Below are positions 47,742 through 59,544 of a stretch of 64,000 nt of DNA, piece after piece. The stretch spans positions 4,048,443 through 4,112,442 of the forward strand of contig OZ024843.1 of NCBI GenBank assembly GCA_964017145.1. Direction: 5' to 3'. Within the stretch, counting starts at the first letter, position 1; the number at the start of each line of letters is the position of its first letter. The position numbers and the translations under genes were made by a program. A model generated the notes under the pieces. The model saw nothing but the letters and a program-made list of their open reading frames with translations, did not search any database and was not told the DNA's origin. The stretch comes from Agrocybe praecox (Eukaryota; Basidiomycota; Agaricomycetes; Agaricales; Agrocybaceae).

Positions 47742-48551
47742 ATGCAGCACATTTCCGAAACCTCCCTGAACGACCTACCCACCCGCATCCAGTATCTCCG
47801 TGCATTTATTGGATTTACTGACGATGACGCCGCTGCTCTGCACGCCGCTGGTGCTGTTGTCGCACCACTAGTACCCACCATCATCGACCTGGTGTACGAG
47901 AAGCTCTTGTCATTCGACATCACCGCCAAGTCATTTGTTCCTCGTCAGACCGGATATTCTGGAGAAGCACCTGCAAAACTTTCAGAACTCTCGATGGAAC
48001 ACCCACAAATCAAGTTTAGGAAGGATTTCCTGGCTGGCTATCTCGCGAAGTTGGTGACGATGGATTATTCGAAAATCTCAAGTTGGCAGTACTTGGACAA
48101 AGTTGGGCTGATGCATACTGGACAGGCAGGTTTTGCTCATCGGTAAGTCAATGTTTATGGTGTGTATCAATGTCCCTAATACTAGGTGCTCCAGGGTGAC
48201 AAAGCCAGCTTTGAGAATCGAGTATATCCACTGTGCAATTCTTCTTGGATACGTTGAGGATATCCTCGTCAACACCGTCATGAACCACCCAGACCTCGAT
48301 CTGGCCACTAAGACCGCCGTTGCAAGAGTAGCCAATAAAGTATGTCCTGTGGTATATCACATTCGGCGACCAATTCTTGACACCACATTTTCCTTCAGTT
48401 GCTGTGGATCCAAAATGACTTATTCGCAAGACATTACATCCAAAACTCACCACGGACAACACAAGATGTTGTATTGACTAGGCCAGTCGCAGCTACGGCT
48501 GTCGTCTGCCTATTATCAATAGGTGTCCTCATAGCAAAACAATTTTCTTGA
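47742..48551 (+). CDS. Protoglobin-type heme protein with C-terminal membrane anchor
   Basis: Three exons (47742-48142, 48195-48339, 48399-48551) give 232 residues. The globin-coupled-sensor/protoglobin fold is suggested by RIQYLRAFIGFTDDDAAALH, VVAPLVPTIIDLVYEKLL, EHPQIKFRKDFLAGYLAKLV, LDKVGLMHTG with the likely heme-ligand His125, IEYIHCAILLGYVEDILV and LLWIQNDLFARHY. It ends with a hydrophobic segment AATAVVCLLSIGVLIA (about residues 212-228), predicted to anchor it in a membrane. Role: binding O2, NO or CO, known for the family; the fungal function is not established. A second possible acceptor 9 nt upstream (actag) would add three residues in frame. The start was set at the first ATG after the TATA box. 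Confidence 0.85.
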
Positions 48552-48916
48552 GGTGGAAAAATGATATTAAGGTGTTGTCTTCGATTGTATATTAATTTTT
48601 GCCAAGCATAATTACTGCCGTATGCTGTACCTATCAGAATTTTTTCGAAATCCCTCTTCTCGCATAGACCTTCCTTTTCACGCGCGACGAAAGAATAAAT
48701 CATCGCGTTTCTATCACGTGTGTCTAATTAGTGAGATTGTATTGCTTCCGGCTTAGCCTAATTTGTCGGACAACTCTTCATTCCTTACCATCACCAACCG
48801 CAATGATTATTGGTATGCCCAATCCTTGCAAGAGAGAATCGTAGAAGCTAACTCTGGACGTTCAGATTCAAAAGAGAAACCGTTGGAAGCGAACCCACCA
48901 AAGTATTCAAACATTA

Positions 48917-49805
48917 ATGTTTCGGTCGAGAGAATTTCAGGAATCTGATATTCACGATAGCTACGACTCCATAGTATCACGACCTCGGTATGCCCGGATT
49001 CTTTTGCGAAGATTGACTATATTCTGATATTATATACAGGGTTCCCCCTCCGCCACCCCCAGCACCAGTGTCGTATTCCTTCACGCAGTGGGCGCAGAAT
49101 AACATGTTCGTTATGCCTCCTCCAAATGCACCTATTCAACAGCCACTTTATCGGATTACGGTGGAACTCGACTTGAACCCCTTCTTGCCTGTGTCTTATA
49201 TGACGAAGATTTTCCGGTGTACTGGAGGCGGGCACACTGATTTGATAGGAGAGTTTGCGTGAGTCAATTTCCTCAAATTTCTGTCGTTGTTTTAATCAAG
49301 TGTTTTAGGTTTGCACTGAACAATAAGAGGGCGGTCATACGTATGGGAGATACTACGACACGTTTGTCGAGCGCTCTTTACAGTGTAAACTCGTCTCCTG
49401 TGAGTTTGTCATGCCTACTGTGATGGTATGGGCTGCTTCATCTTTGGATACCAGAGACATTTCAACTGGATACTCGGTAACCGACTACACTGGGACTGTC
49501 GAGATATCCTCGATGATGGATCACCAAGATGCGTCGTACGTGATAAATATCTCTCGTACCAAGAATGGAGATCATTGATAGATATGTAAATACAGTGCTA
49601 CTTACCATCCGACGCTACCACACGATCTTCGACATCTTCCTCACCAGAGGTGCGGGGGCTTGACATCGCCATTTTCACCCCTCCACCACCGGATAGGTCG
49701 CCACCTCTTCCAGATGCAACCCTGCTCATCTACCCTTATGGACACCAGCTCATGGACGAAATCATAGTGTCTGCGCTGGTGGTGGAACGAATGCTAACCA
49801 GATAG
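48917..49805 (+). CDS. DUF6593 domain protein
   Basis: Five exons (48917-48987, 49040-49258, 49309-49399, 49455-49535, 49596-49805) give 223 residues. A short charged start (MFRSREFQESDIHDSYDS) and a VPPPPPPAPVSY linker precede a domain with FNWILGNRLHWDCRDIL and the final GLDIAIFTPPPP, LIYPYGHQLMDEIIVSALVV then ERMLTR, the ending typical of DUF6593 proteins of Agaricomycetes. Function unknown. The ATG was chosen because it splices in phase to the domain; an upstream open frame from 48763 has no ATG and is in another frame. Confidence 0.75.
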
Positions 49806-50251
49806 CGAAACATCTCGCTTTCGAGTCCGAATTTCACTGCGCATTCCAAAACTTTCTTTTTTCTTCTTCTCAGTTGTTGGATCTTACTAAAATTCTGTAT
49901 TCTATCTTAGATCATTGATTTGAATGAGCGCATGGATGGAAATATATTTTACTACAGTGTACTGCCCTGTACGGCTGGCGATATGTAATTATTACACCCA
50001 AGTACAACGATTAGTGGTGTACTTGGGTCTTATTTTAGGCACTGCGCTGCAACGCAGCTAATGGGTTTCCCAGACGACATTTACACAGCAATCCACTATG
50101 TCAAATGACGACACGGTGTAGTGGAAGCCGCGACAAGAATCTGGGCCGCGAACGGAAGTTTATTGTTGTCAAATATTGCACAACGTAGTACGCGGAAATG
50201 GAAGCCAGACCCAAAGAACAATTGTTCGGGCAAAGAAAGATTCGTGTTCGA
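49806..50251. other. Convergent 3' intergenic region
   Basis: It separates the 3' ends of the DUF6593 gene (plus) and the METTL16-like gene (minus). A short inverted repeat occurs at 49995-50029 (acacccaagtac ... gtacttgggt), which could form a hairpin in either transcript. No gene seen. Confidence 0.5.
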
Positions 50252-51975
50252 TTACTGTTGTAATGCCCGTTTGACCTTTCTGCTAACATGCCCGAGGAAA
50301 CTTTCAAAGAGTTTTCTATCCTGCCCGAATATCCACTGGAATTCGATTCGAGTGGACCCTGCGTCCTCTCCCTGGTCCTCCGCATCCCCATTCGTGTCAA
50401 CAATCCGACAGCTGCATGTCAGTCCAGGGCTTGACGCAGTTTTGATGTCTGGAGTAAGCGAGGAGGTCCCATTAGCAGAAGCTGCGGCCACATGAGGCTG
50501 GCGTTTGCTCCTCCTGGCACTCCTTGACCAGGTATTCTGTTGCGCTTCGACCAAAAAGAGCCCTTCTTCATCAGATATACGAGTTGCCAAAACTCCTGAC
50601 ATTGAATCCAGCACTGCGAACAGCGCTTGCCGTAGTCGCAGTATCGTCGCCCTGGGAAACGGCTGCGCTAGGGTATTCTTAGGTGGCATGTACTGGTATA
50701 GAGCGTGTTTGGTTGAAATTAATGGAATACGGGCAACTGACTGGATAGAAAGCATCAATAAGCGAAATATAGGGGTAGTATGACTAACTCACATCTGGAA
50801 GGCGAGTGTCACTGTACGACCATGCTACCGCCCAACGTCGAGTCTGGCCTTGAACAAATTCTGTGATAGCATAGTTCGATATCTAAGAGGCGTTCAATAT
50901 GAATCGTTGCGGGAATAGAAGGTACTCACTGATAGCTCTCGTAAACGCTCAACTATGGCGGATACGGAAGTCATTTTCCCGACCATAGAAGTGTACCACT
51001 TGCATCGGGTCTGAAAACTTTCGCTTTCTTGAATCATTTTGGTAACGAAACCAGCTTCACCTCCATCGTGGTATATCATCTCGATATCTGCGCCCGTACA
51101 AGCCTGCCAGACCTATTAGTATGGTGCCACACGTAGTTTAAAGAAAGAACCCACAGCATTAGGGACAAGCACCTTCTCTTCTGCAGACCGCAATATCTCC
51201 TCTGCGCTGCCATAAAACGGGGGATTACACATCGTAAAATTAAAATTGGTGTCCCCATCTTCGGCAAGCGGGAACAGAATTGGTCCTTCAACTGAAGCTT
51301 TCTTCACATGGATCCGATCCTGCAATGCATTTGACGTAACGTTCTTCTGAGCCAAATGGTACGATTCATCGTCAAGCTCAGTTGCAACCACATCCCAGGC
51401 AAGTTCTAATTTGCATGCTATAAAAGGGTAGATAGCATTGGCGCCTGTCCCACTAGAAAAAATCAATAGTGTGTCCAATATGTAAAAGGAGAACAAACTG
51501 ACATATCAATCCCCCGAATTTGACGCTGATGAGGTTTCAAGACGGTTTGGTGGGCATACACAATATCTTGAATCCACAGCACGTAGTTCATCCTATTAGG
51601 AACCTAATTCCACTGAGAAAACCGTCCAATATCCAGAGAAAGCTGCTCAACTGGAGGGCATAACCGATTCTTTGGTATGGTCAGCTTCACGTCAAAGTCG
51701 CGTAGCATGATGGCTTCTGTGAGACGCCTGTTCTATATGCTCGTCATCAGCATACACAACGAGAAATGTCAGAAATGATGAAACCTTAGCGCTTCTTCAT
51801 CCTTGAAATCGATTGTCGTTCGACCAGAATTGCTATCTTGTATTAGACTGCAATCGGCATTGTTTCAGGCCTGGAAGCTATATAAAGTGTCAACATACTG
51901 TTTCTTTAATGGGTCATAGCTCTCTGCAAGCTTTGCAAAATCAGGCGGAATGCGGTAGGGGTTTCGAGAATGCAT
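50252..51975 (-). CDS. METTL16: METTL16-type RNA N6-adenosine methyltransferase
   Basis: Starts [20 protein letters not shown], very like the conserved N-terminus of METTL16. Then [28 protein letters not shown], the SAM-binding [31 protein letters not shown], the catalytic NPPF motif in [39 protein letters not shown] and [19 protein letters not shown]. This is the full methyltransferase core, which in other organisms methylates the ACAGA box adenosine of U6 snRNA using SAM, in the nucleus. The C-terminal 150 residues (RRSKRQPH, Ser/Ala-rich) are variable and end [13 protein letters not shown] at 50252. Several short introns are placed in phase. The vertebrate C-terminal regulatory domains are not evident. 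Probably single-copy housekeeping gene. Confidence 0.9.
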
Positions 51976-52812
51976 GTATTGGTCCTTGGATAATAACTCT
52001 TGCTCGGATAAGTCATGCGGGAAATCAAGATGCTCATTGCTTACTGAGCTCGAATATATTATGCACTCCGAACGAATATGACAGTGGCCGCAATTGTACA
52101 TTTGGGGCTCCGCTTCGGCTCTCCTGATAATTATGCAGTAAGATTTGTCGTTGTTGTTCCTTCTTTTCGTTCAACGTTTTGCGTTTTACGGAGGCGTTAT
52201 ACACTCTCAGTTGCGCATCAGAAAAATACTGAACATTCTGATTTAGGCGAATACCCTCGACCTCGCGAAAATATACTGCTTATTTCCGTCTGTGTAGAAA
52301 AATATAACTGGCATGTTCGCTATGAGTGGGCTCTGAGCAATACAATGGTTTAGGGGTACAGGAGGCCTTTGTAGACCGTAGGCCGTCTACGTCCCGGGAA
52401 CCATGAAGCAAATGGCATCTCCGCACTGCGCACCATCGTGCCACATAGGCAGCATGATTACCTTTACTTCTTCATGGATGGAGTACGTTTAAGGCACTTT
52501 CCCCCTTCGTGCTGCGCATACTTATACCTCACCTATGCCTTTCCCCCAGAAACAGTATCTTCAGCGCCCTTTCTTTGCTTAGGCTGTATTTGTCTGCTGA
52601 ATATTGTTGTGATTCAGAATTTTATTTTATTTTCGTTTTGAATTCGGTTTTGCTCATGGAGTGCACCTTGCCTATGTGAGCCTTTTATTCAACTTTTATT
52701 ACACAATTTCGTCGTTTCGGCTAGTACTTACCAAATATGAACGGTCAGGTATCATCTTTCGCCAGACTCGGTCAACAAAAACGACCCAAGAACGACGTTG
52801 AACAATGAAAAT
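51976..52812. other. Intergenic region
   Basis: It is a divergent upstream region between the METTL16-like gene (minus) and the secreted two-module protein gene (plus). Open frames at 52078-52353 and 52438-52641 are not convincing. A T-rich tract lies at 52616-52640. Confidence 0.4.
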
Positions 52813-53716
52813 ATGCGCAATTCCAGACGCCAATTACGTCCCGTAGTCGCCGTTCTTGCGATTTTCTTGCTCCCTGCCACCTGGCTCGCGGTATCTAGCT
52901 CTCAAGGCCTAGGTCCTCAGTTATTGCTCCAGGAAATCATCAAATACACTGCTTCAGTCACATCTCTCGAGAGCGAAGTGTCATGGCAGGGCTTAAAGGG
53001 CGGCGAGCATTGCCTTCGGTACGCTACCAGGGAATACACGGCTAGGCTTTGGGCACCTGAGGCGGCGGGTGAAAGCATGATGCGGCTATGCAAGGATACA
53101 CCTGTGGAGATTCACGGGAAGGTCCTCTACACAGATTTTTGTCAGGACCTAGTTCGGTGTTTTCCCGATGTTTCTCGTTCTCTGTGACTGACGTCCGACG
53201 TGGTGCGTTTCTCTTTAGGGATTTGGAAGAGGTGTTTGGGGATTCTGGAGTGTTGGCTTTGATGAGCCTGATTGCGAGACGAAATGGGGAGACTTTGTTG
53301 ACCTGGTATAACTCGAAGGATCTTGTGACATGACATCCAATTTCTCATTCTTTCTTTGTTCCCTATACAGGGCTGTGTGCTAGGCCTGGATTCATCGCAC
53401 TCGCTGGTAAGTTATTTTGAGTCCATCATGATTCTTTCTAACGACTGTTCCATTTTAGCGTGTTGAGTCACGTCTCGAGAACCTTCAACCTGGTTCAAAC
53501 TGGCAGATCATGTGTGCGACTACGCCAGCAGACATACACGGCCACCGTTACGGTGGACCGACAGAATGTTTCAATTCGGTGAGGCCATTGCTGGCGGTCT
53601 TTCTTCGCATGTATACTGAATGAATCAACGTTGAATCCTTGATGCTCATGCAGCCAAGTGCAGGAACACATGGGATATGGGATTTGGCGGGTGTTCCTTG
53701 CGAAAGTGTTCATTAG
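52813..53716 (+). CDS. Secreted or membrane-anchored protein with two Cys-Trp modules
   Basis: Five exons (52813-53151, 53219-53305, 53371-53406, 53459-53578, 53654-53716), all in phase 0, give 214 residues. An N-terminal hydrophobic helix (VVAVLAIFLLPATWLAV, residues 11-27) preceded by Arg residues is a signal peptide or anchor. Two related modules follow: residues 93-132 contain CKDTPVEIHG, a second Cys, GRGVWGFW and PDC; residues 173-210 contain CATTPADIHG, a second Cys, GTHGIWDLAG and PC. Cys spacing is similar (17 and 22 versus 18 and 19), so the protein arose by internal duplication. I do not recognise the family; it may be a lineage-specific secreted protein. The start was chosen at the first ATG (52813). 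Confidence 0.65.
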
Positions 53717-54754
53717 AGTCATTGCGAGTATACTTGTCGGGCATCGGGCATCACATTTGGGGTTGAGTCTCCTCCTTCTCGTAATACCTTTCTTACCTAG
53801 CTTTGGGTGGTATTTATGTGTTTCTCTATTGAACAATAGAGCTGATTCTGATTCATGCGCTTCTCCCAATCAATGATGATACCTTGGCAGGTTTCCTCGA
53901 TTCCATCTTAATTCTATCAAGAACATCGACGGATATTTTAACTATCCAAACTCGGGATGTATCAAAAGCACCTCATCATATTCCTCGACTCGGACTAATT
54001 TATCTGATATCTAGACGATACTATTATACCAGATGCATTACGATTTGCACGCTGTTTAAATATAGACGTATACCGGGTGGCACATCACGGTATGGTTGGT
54101 GTAATCATTGTCAGTCACCGTAAAGCTCCAGCTCTCACTGTCAACTGCCAAAATGTAGTTACCATATGCCACTGAAGATTCGGCCCTGAAAGTATTACAA
54201 AAGAGCCAGAACACTCGACAGAGAGGAGGCTGTAGTTTACTCTTCAGTTTCTCATGCGTCCTCAGAGGTCAAATAACGACTCTCTGGCAATGCTCCTTAG
54301 CCGAGTCCACAAGAAAGCTGCTAAGTAGCTATGCCCCAGGATTACCAGGTGTGTGGGAAATCATCATCGATCGAGAAATGCATGTCTAACTAAATCACCG
54401 CCCAGTACAGCATAGAAACGATATGGCAGCTCTGAAGGGATCTGACCCTCCAGGCTCCTTATGTCCTCACCCAAGATGCCTATATTTGCCACTGTCGTCG
54501 ACATCAGATCATCAAGACCTTAGGGTCATGTTCCGACACCATGGTCCTATTAGTGGTGGCTTATATGGGCGCGAGGCCCTCGAGAATCAAGCGGCACTTG
54601 GCATCCCGCTTCTTCTTTCATACTGTCCTGAAGGACATTTCCCTGGTCTCGAAGACCGTCGCATTCTTTTTAAGCTGCTTCCGTGATCCAGCAAGGCAGG
54701 CACCTCAGTATTTCACTTTACTTTCGTCTTCGCTCGCTCTGGTAGTATCATAAA
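53717..54754. other. Intergenic region, no gene supported
   Basis: Open frames at 53884-54123 and 54423-54686 have no family resemblance or splice support. The segment before 54755 is the presumed promoter of the DUF6534-type gene. Confidence 0.4.
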
Positions 54755-56402
54755 ATGCCTTCGAGAATCAACCCAGCAGACTTCTTCGTACAAGCAAACA
54801 GTAATCTCGGAGCCGTCGAGGTGGCGACATTTCTTAGTTTAATCCTTTATGGCGTTTCGTTATCCCAAGGCTACACCTACTTTCGCAGGTTCTCGGATGA
54901 TCGGATTCGTTTGAAGTTGGTGGTGAGTCGGATCTCCCTATAATTCTTTTATTTGATTTTTTTCTGATCAGAAGAAATGCCTAGGTGTCCGCACTTCTGT
55001 GAGTGGATTTCGGGGACCGAGCCTTAGAAGCAACTTCAATGAATTACGCCGCAGATGTCTAGAAACATTCCATTCGTTCACTGCCGGAATGGCTATTTAC
55101 TACGATACAGTTACACGATGGCAAACGGCTGAAGCCAACTCCTATCCAATTTCAACCAACGTCGTCCTTGAAACGCTCATTACATTGTTGGTTCAGGTAG
55201 TCTTTCGGTCTGCTCATTTAACAGTCTAGTCTGACCTCTCTTTTGACAGTGCTCCTTCTGCTTTCGGATATACAGACTTTCCGGACGGCTCTCCGTCAGT
55301 ATTGTCAGTTTTGTACTAGCTTTGGTTCGATTCATTGGTGGGGTCGCCATGTCCGTTGAAAACTTCATGGATGTCCCGAACAAGCCATTCAATGGAGTCG
55401 CCACCGTTGCTCGCTTTAGCTGGGTGATTACTGCTGCCTTGACATGCGGAAGTGCAGCCGATATCTTGATAGCTATTTCAATGATTTACTATCTGAGAAA
55501 GTTCACTTCACCAGCCAATTTGCAATCGTGAGTAACCCATTTTCGTGTCAGTTGTACGTTAATTTTAGGTAATCCTTTAGAACGACGTACATTCTAAATC
55601 GCCTCATGCGTTTTGCTCTTCGTATGTGCCATTTGTCACATTTGTACGGGCATCGCCTTTCCTGACCTTTCATTACCTCAGAAACTGGATTGATTACTAG
55701 GTTCGCCTATCAGACTCTGCATATTTTTGCTCGCGGATCTCACCCCAGAACTTTAAGCATGACTTCTTTGGCAGTTATTGTATGTGTCAGTATTGGTTTT
55801 CCACGGCTTATGAGCCCTTCGTTTCTCATCTGACTTATTGAATACCTCTTTTCAGTTCCAAGCTATGTCCAATAGTACGTCGCAGCCATGTTCGGATCGA
55901 TGGTGCACCTTCTTATATCTTATCAGTGATCTGGTTCGGGCTGTACATTCTTCTGGCGAAGCGTGCGCTAATCTATTCTTTCGATTTCTAAATGTTCTGA
56001 CATTGACCCGAACAGTATATTCCAATTCTCTTCTTGCATCGTTCGTATACTGTCGCCGTTGTCTTTGCCTTTGCATCTTGATATCAACTCCACTAGATTA
56101 AATGCTCGTCCGGGCAAGCAAGCGCATGCAAGTCGCAATAAGGCGGATGCCAGCGAGCTTGTATTTCATACAAACCCTGCCCCAGTCTCAGTACATATAT
56201 TTTATATTCGAGGTATTCTGTGTCGTCTCTTACCATACTGATTCGTTGATATCGCCAGGTATTTTCCATCCAAATATCACGAACCGATGCCACCTCGGAC
56301 TGGAGACCACAACCATCCCTTACAAAGGTCGAACATGTCGGTAGTTTTATTGATTCATTTATCCCTGACTTTGCTGACGCCTTGTCAGTCCTTTGGCTTT
56401 GA
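54755..56402 (+). CDS. DUF6534-type integral membrane protein
   Basis: Starts MPSRINPADFFVQANSNLGA and continues with hydrophobic helices: VEVATFLSLILYGVSLSQGYTYFRRF, VSALLCLETFHSFTAG, VVLETLITLLVQCSFCFRIY, SVSIVSFVLALVRFIGG, FSWVITAALTCGSAADILIA and SLLASLNAR near the C-terminus. This helix pattern, with TYFRRF and YSNSLLASLNAR, is that of the DUF6534 family of seven-helix-like proteins found in many copies in Agaricomycetes; function unknown. An exon of only 14 nt (54985-54998) is required to keep the frame between KLVV and LCLETFH. The section 55560-55990 is hard to splice and may carry a lesion. Ends in FADALSVLWL-stop. Confidence 0.7.
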
Positions 56403-56707
56403 TGTAGTGTAACTGGCCTGGGACGACCATGCCTTGCCTGTGTTTCTATAATTTGCCATGTCCCTGGACGAACGTAGCGGATGCATAATTTAACGAGTAG
56501 AAGTCATCCATCTACTTTTTACCCGCGTAGTGTATTATATTCAATTGTATTCAAACGGAAATGAACAATTTCCAAAAACTATAAATGTAGATCGTAGGCC
56601 ATTAAAAACTGTAACCTTTATATTCCCCATCAAGCGATAGGCATCAATGCATCACCAAGCAAGTCTGTTAAGTCGGAAAGCGAAAGTTCATTATATGAGG
56701 CTTTGTT

Positions 56708-57055
56708 CTAGTAAATAATATAACCCGTACTCGAATTGCAATAATGGTAGTTAGAAACACTAGATGAGCTATGAATTGATGCCTTTTTCGCGAGACATAC
56801 CTGCAGTGTGAGGGAACGGCGGCCAATTGCATTTTCGGCGCTTACTGTCGGCCAACCACCGGATCGATTGTCCGACCAAAATTCAAATCCCGAATTCTGA
56901 ACAGTTACAAGACTCAAACGTGTTAGAACTTTAGTCCCACAGACAGCGAGGTACGCATATAACATGTCTGTTCCTTGAGATATACAATCAGCACTGTCTT
57001 CCAGACTAGCCCGAAATGGGCCTTCCATAAATGATTTCTTTGGGTCCAGTGTCAA
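56708..57055 (-). CDS. Possible small gene, unknown
   Basis: A minus-strand frame of about 105 codons from the first ATG (MEGPFRASLEDSADCISQGT) through TVQNSGFEFWSDNRSGGWPT and ending SNYHYCNSSTGYIIY-stop. Composition looks protein-like, with no recognised family and no intron or promoter evidence. It borders the left end of the 57-60 kb segmental duplication. Confidence 0.25.
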   Translation of the reverse strand: MTLDPKKSFMEGPFRASLEDSADCISQGTDMLYAYLAVCGTKVLTRLSLVTVQNSGFEFWSDNRSGGWPTVSAENAIGRRSLTLQVCLAKKASIHSSSSVSNYHYCNSSTGYIIY

Positions 57056-57462
57056 TCATCCTTGTGACCTTGCAAGGACCTGCCTCTCCTGGTGACCGGT
57101 GATGACTGCTAGTCTCGACGTTTTTTTCAGAGTAACAAGGCATACGCCTCGCTTCACTCCGGCACTAAAAGGTCAAATAAAGTTTGGAGAGAATATTGCA
57201 AGAAAGAATTAGAGCACAGCCGTAAAATGTAGGCATCAAGTACTACATACCAAAATCAAAGTAAAGAGAAGATACCGAACATGCACGATAATACTTTTGG
57301 AATGATTCCAAATTTGGTGAGGTAAAATAGAGAGACCGGAGACAAAGGAAGGAATATGGCGAGGGTAATCCAAAAATATGTCATTGAAATGAGAAAATAA
57401 GTGAAAAGAACAATAATATCTACCAAAAGAGGTGCAAAAACAAATATTTACTTAATGGTATA

Positions 57463-57692
57463 TACACGGCGGGCACCGATACCTGTATCTCCGGGAAACA
57501 GCTCAATAAATATAGGTTAAATATAAGTCGCGTGTATTTATTAACCTGTACATATGTCGAAGATACAGGCTCGGGCTTCCCACATATAGTATGGCCGATA
57601 CCTGTATCTCGGAAATACAGGTCAATATATACACGCGACCGGTATATATTAAGCTGTATTTTCAATATACCGGTATCGGCGCCCGCCGTGTA
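57463..57692. mobile_element. Self-complementary MITE, copy a (230 bp)
   Basis: Both ends carry the inverted repeat TACACGGCGGGCRCCGATAC, flanked by TA. The two halves are complementary almost to the centre, and each half repeats small hairpin units of the type cctgtat...atacagg and a cgcgtgtat phrase. No coding capacity. The same family occurs at 60616-60829. Confidence 0.8.
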
Positions 57693-58535
57693 ATGAATAA
57701 TACTATTTTTAGGCTGTTGTACACTGCTTGCACCGCTTGCGGATGCGGATATCAAAATCATCAGATGTTTGATGGACGCGTTCCGGGAAAACGAACACTT
57801 CTTTGATCTGCCAACCAATGATTCTTCTCTGTCGCCCAAAACTTGAAGGCAAAATTTCAAGAGGAAAAACATAGCTCTTTGCAGCTAAAAATGATATGCG
57901 TCATCAGCAGTTCAAACTGAAAGGCTCCTATTTATTTGGGGCGTCTAACAAGATAGTAACTCGGGAAATCGCCTGATAGAACCAATGGAATGACATGTTT
58001 GGCATGTGACTAGTTCTTTCATGAGTATTTATTGGTGTAGACAGACGAGAACCACACACGTCTGTTCGGGAAGCACGCATTGCGTACTTTGTTTGGCTCC
58101 GGTTGAGTCTTCTTTTCTTTCATATCCATTCGCGACCGAAGCGAACAGGGAAAACAACCGAGAAAACAGGATTCTGAAAAAGACTCGAAGATGTGGATAT
58201 TTTTCTCTCGTTTTCGCGTTGTATCCCATCGCGTTGTGTATATTCTACTTCTGTTACTATCACGGGTAAGCAATGCGCAGTACCTTTAGGTGTTGAATCG
58301 AAACCAATACGACGGGTCATGGCAAGTATTAGCATGATTGAGAGAGAAATATAGCATATCAGATTTAATTTACATGTCTTCCCCACCAAACAGTTGAATA
58401 TGATTCGAGAAGTCTGAGCAGAATCGCGAGTAAGTTAGCACGGCTTATAATCCTCAAACTTAAAAAAAAGCCACAGCATTATTTTATTCACAAAAATATA
58501 TATCGCATCATACCCGATAATATGTTTGGTGCTCA

Positions 58536-58802
58536 TTAAGCCATCACAGTAGTTATCTCGGTACTGTACCCAGTAGGGGGCTTGTCGAATCCTTTCTTGA
58601 CAGAGACTTTTTCCCAGGAAAAGATAATCTGGGATATAGGCTTGCTCTCGGCCTTGAGTGTGTATGTATCCTCGGACGTGATTCGCAGGTCTTCCTGTGG
58701 GGCGAGAGTCTTGATGAATGTGTCGGATGTACTAGTGCATACGATCTCATGATCTCCGGTATTCTTCACCAGGACATGTTTGAATTTGTGAGTGGCGGAC
58801 AT
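58536..58802 (-). CDS. Small beta-rich protein A
   Basis: An intronless 88-residue frame from ATG at 58802 (MSATHKFKHVLVKNTGDHEI) to the stop at 58536 (ending GYSTEITTVMA). Alternating hydrophobic residues (HVLVKN, EIVCTS, IIFSWEKVSV) suggest a small beta-sandwich. No signal peptide. It looks distantly related in length and layout to the divergent gene at 59545-59832 (the opening ...FVIHNNP... strand there matches the HVLVKN strand here). The copy at 62807-63073 has the same frame with two stops, and most of their other differences leave the protein unchanged. The family is not recognised. Confidence 0.65.
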   Translation of the reverse strand: MSATHKFKHVLVKNTGDHEIVCTSTSDTFIKTLAPQEDLRITSEDTYTLKAESKPISQIIFSWEKVSVKKGFDKPPTGYSTEITTVMA

Positions 58803-59544
58803 AGCCCTAGTCAGAGGAAGGTCGCTTAACATGAAAGTCAACGAGGTTTACGACCATAGTCAAATACACCTACAATAAAATGCGGGTAGGACCACTCCTA
58901 TGTGAAAGGTAATTTAGCTTAGGATTCAGCTTAAAATGTGATGTAACCATAGCACACTTACGACTGCTGGGATAGAAAACTGGGAATGATGAAAACTGGA
59001 GTCAACGATCCAGGACTGGTTAAGTATACAGGAATGCATGGCACGTGTAAACGCCGCATATATCTTGAGATCTTTATGCTAGTATCAGTAATAGGACGGT
59101 GCTTTTTTTGTTGCGGTGACAAATATTTGTCCCATAAACTCTTGAAGCTGCGGGGAACTGAATATGAAAGTATTCACAACTCACTTGACCTGAGACTGTG
59201 ATCCATTAAAGAAGGTGCCCCGCAGCTTCTGCGATTCTATTTCATGTGTCGTAAACATATCTTCTGATCGATAAATGATTATATCGTTAGCAGTAGCAGA
59301 TAACCAATGTCTTATTAAGATCAGTGGTAATTCTGTTACTTTACTACCACTTCTCGTCCTCTGTTTCGCGGTTTAGGTACACCGTTTGAGTAAGTTGTAG
59401 CTCAACATCTCAATATTTCATGATTTTTACGCTTACATCTTTCATTCTCAAGGTTCAAATAACATTCCGAGCATACAGACGTGCGCTTTCCTCTATACCT
59501 ATTACTCCTCATTCATAACTCTCATATCTCGGTAGAAACCTGCG

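Noticed and set aside
53884..54686. Open frames between the secreted protein and the DUF6534 gene
   Set aside because: No splice consistency or family match.
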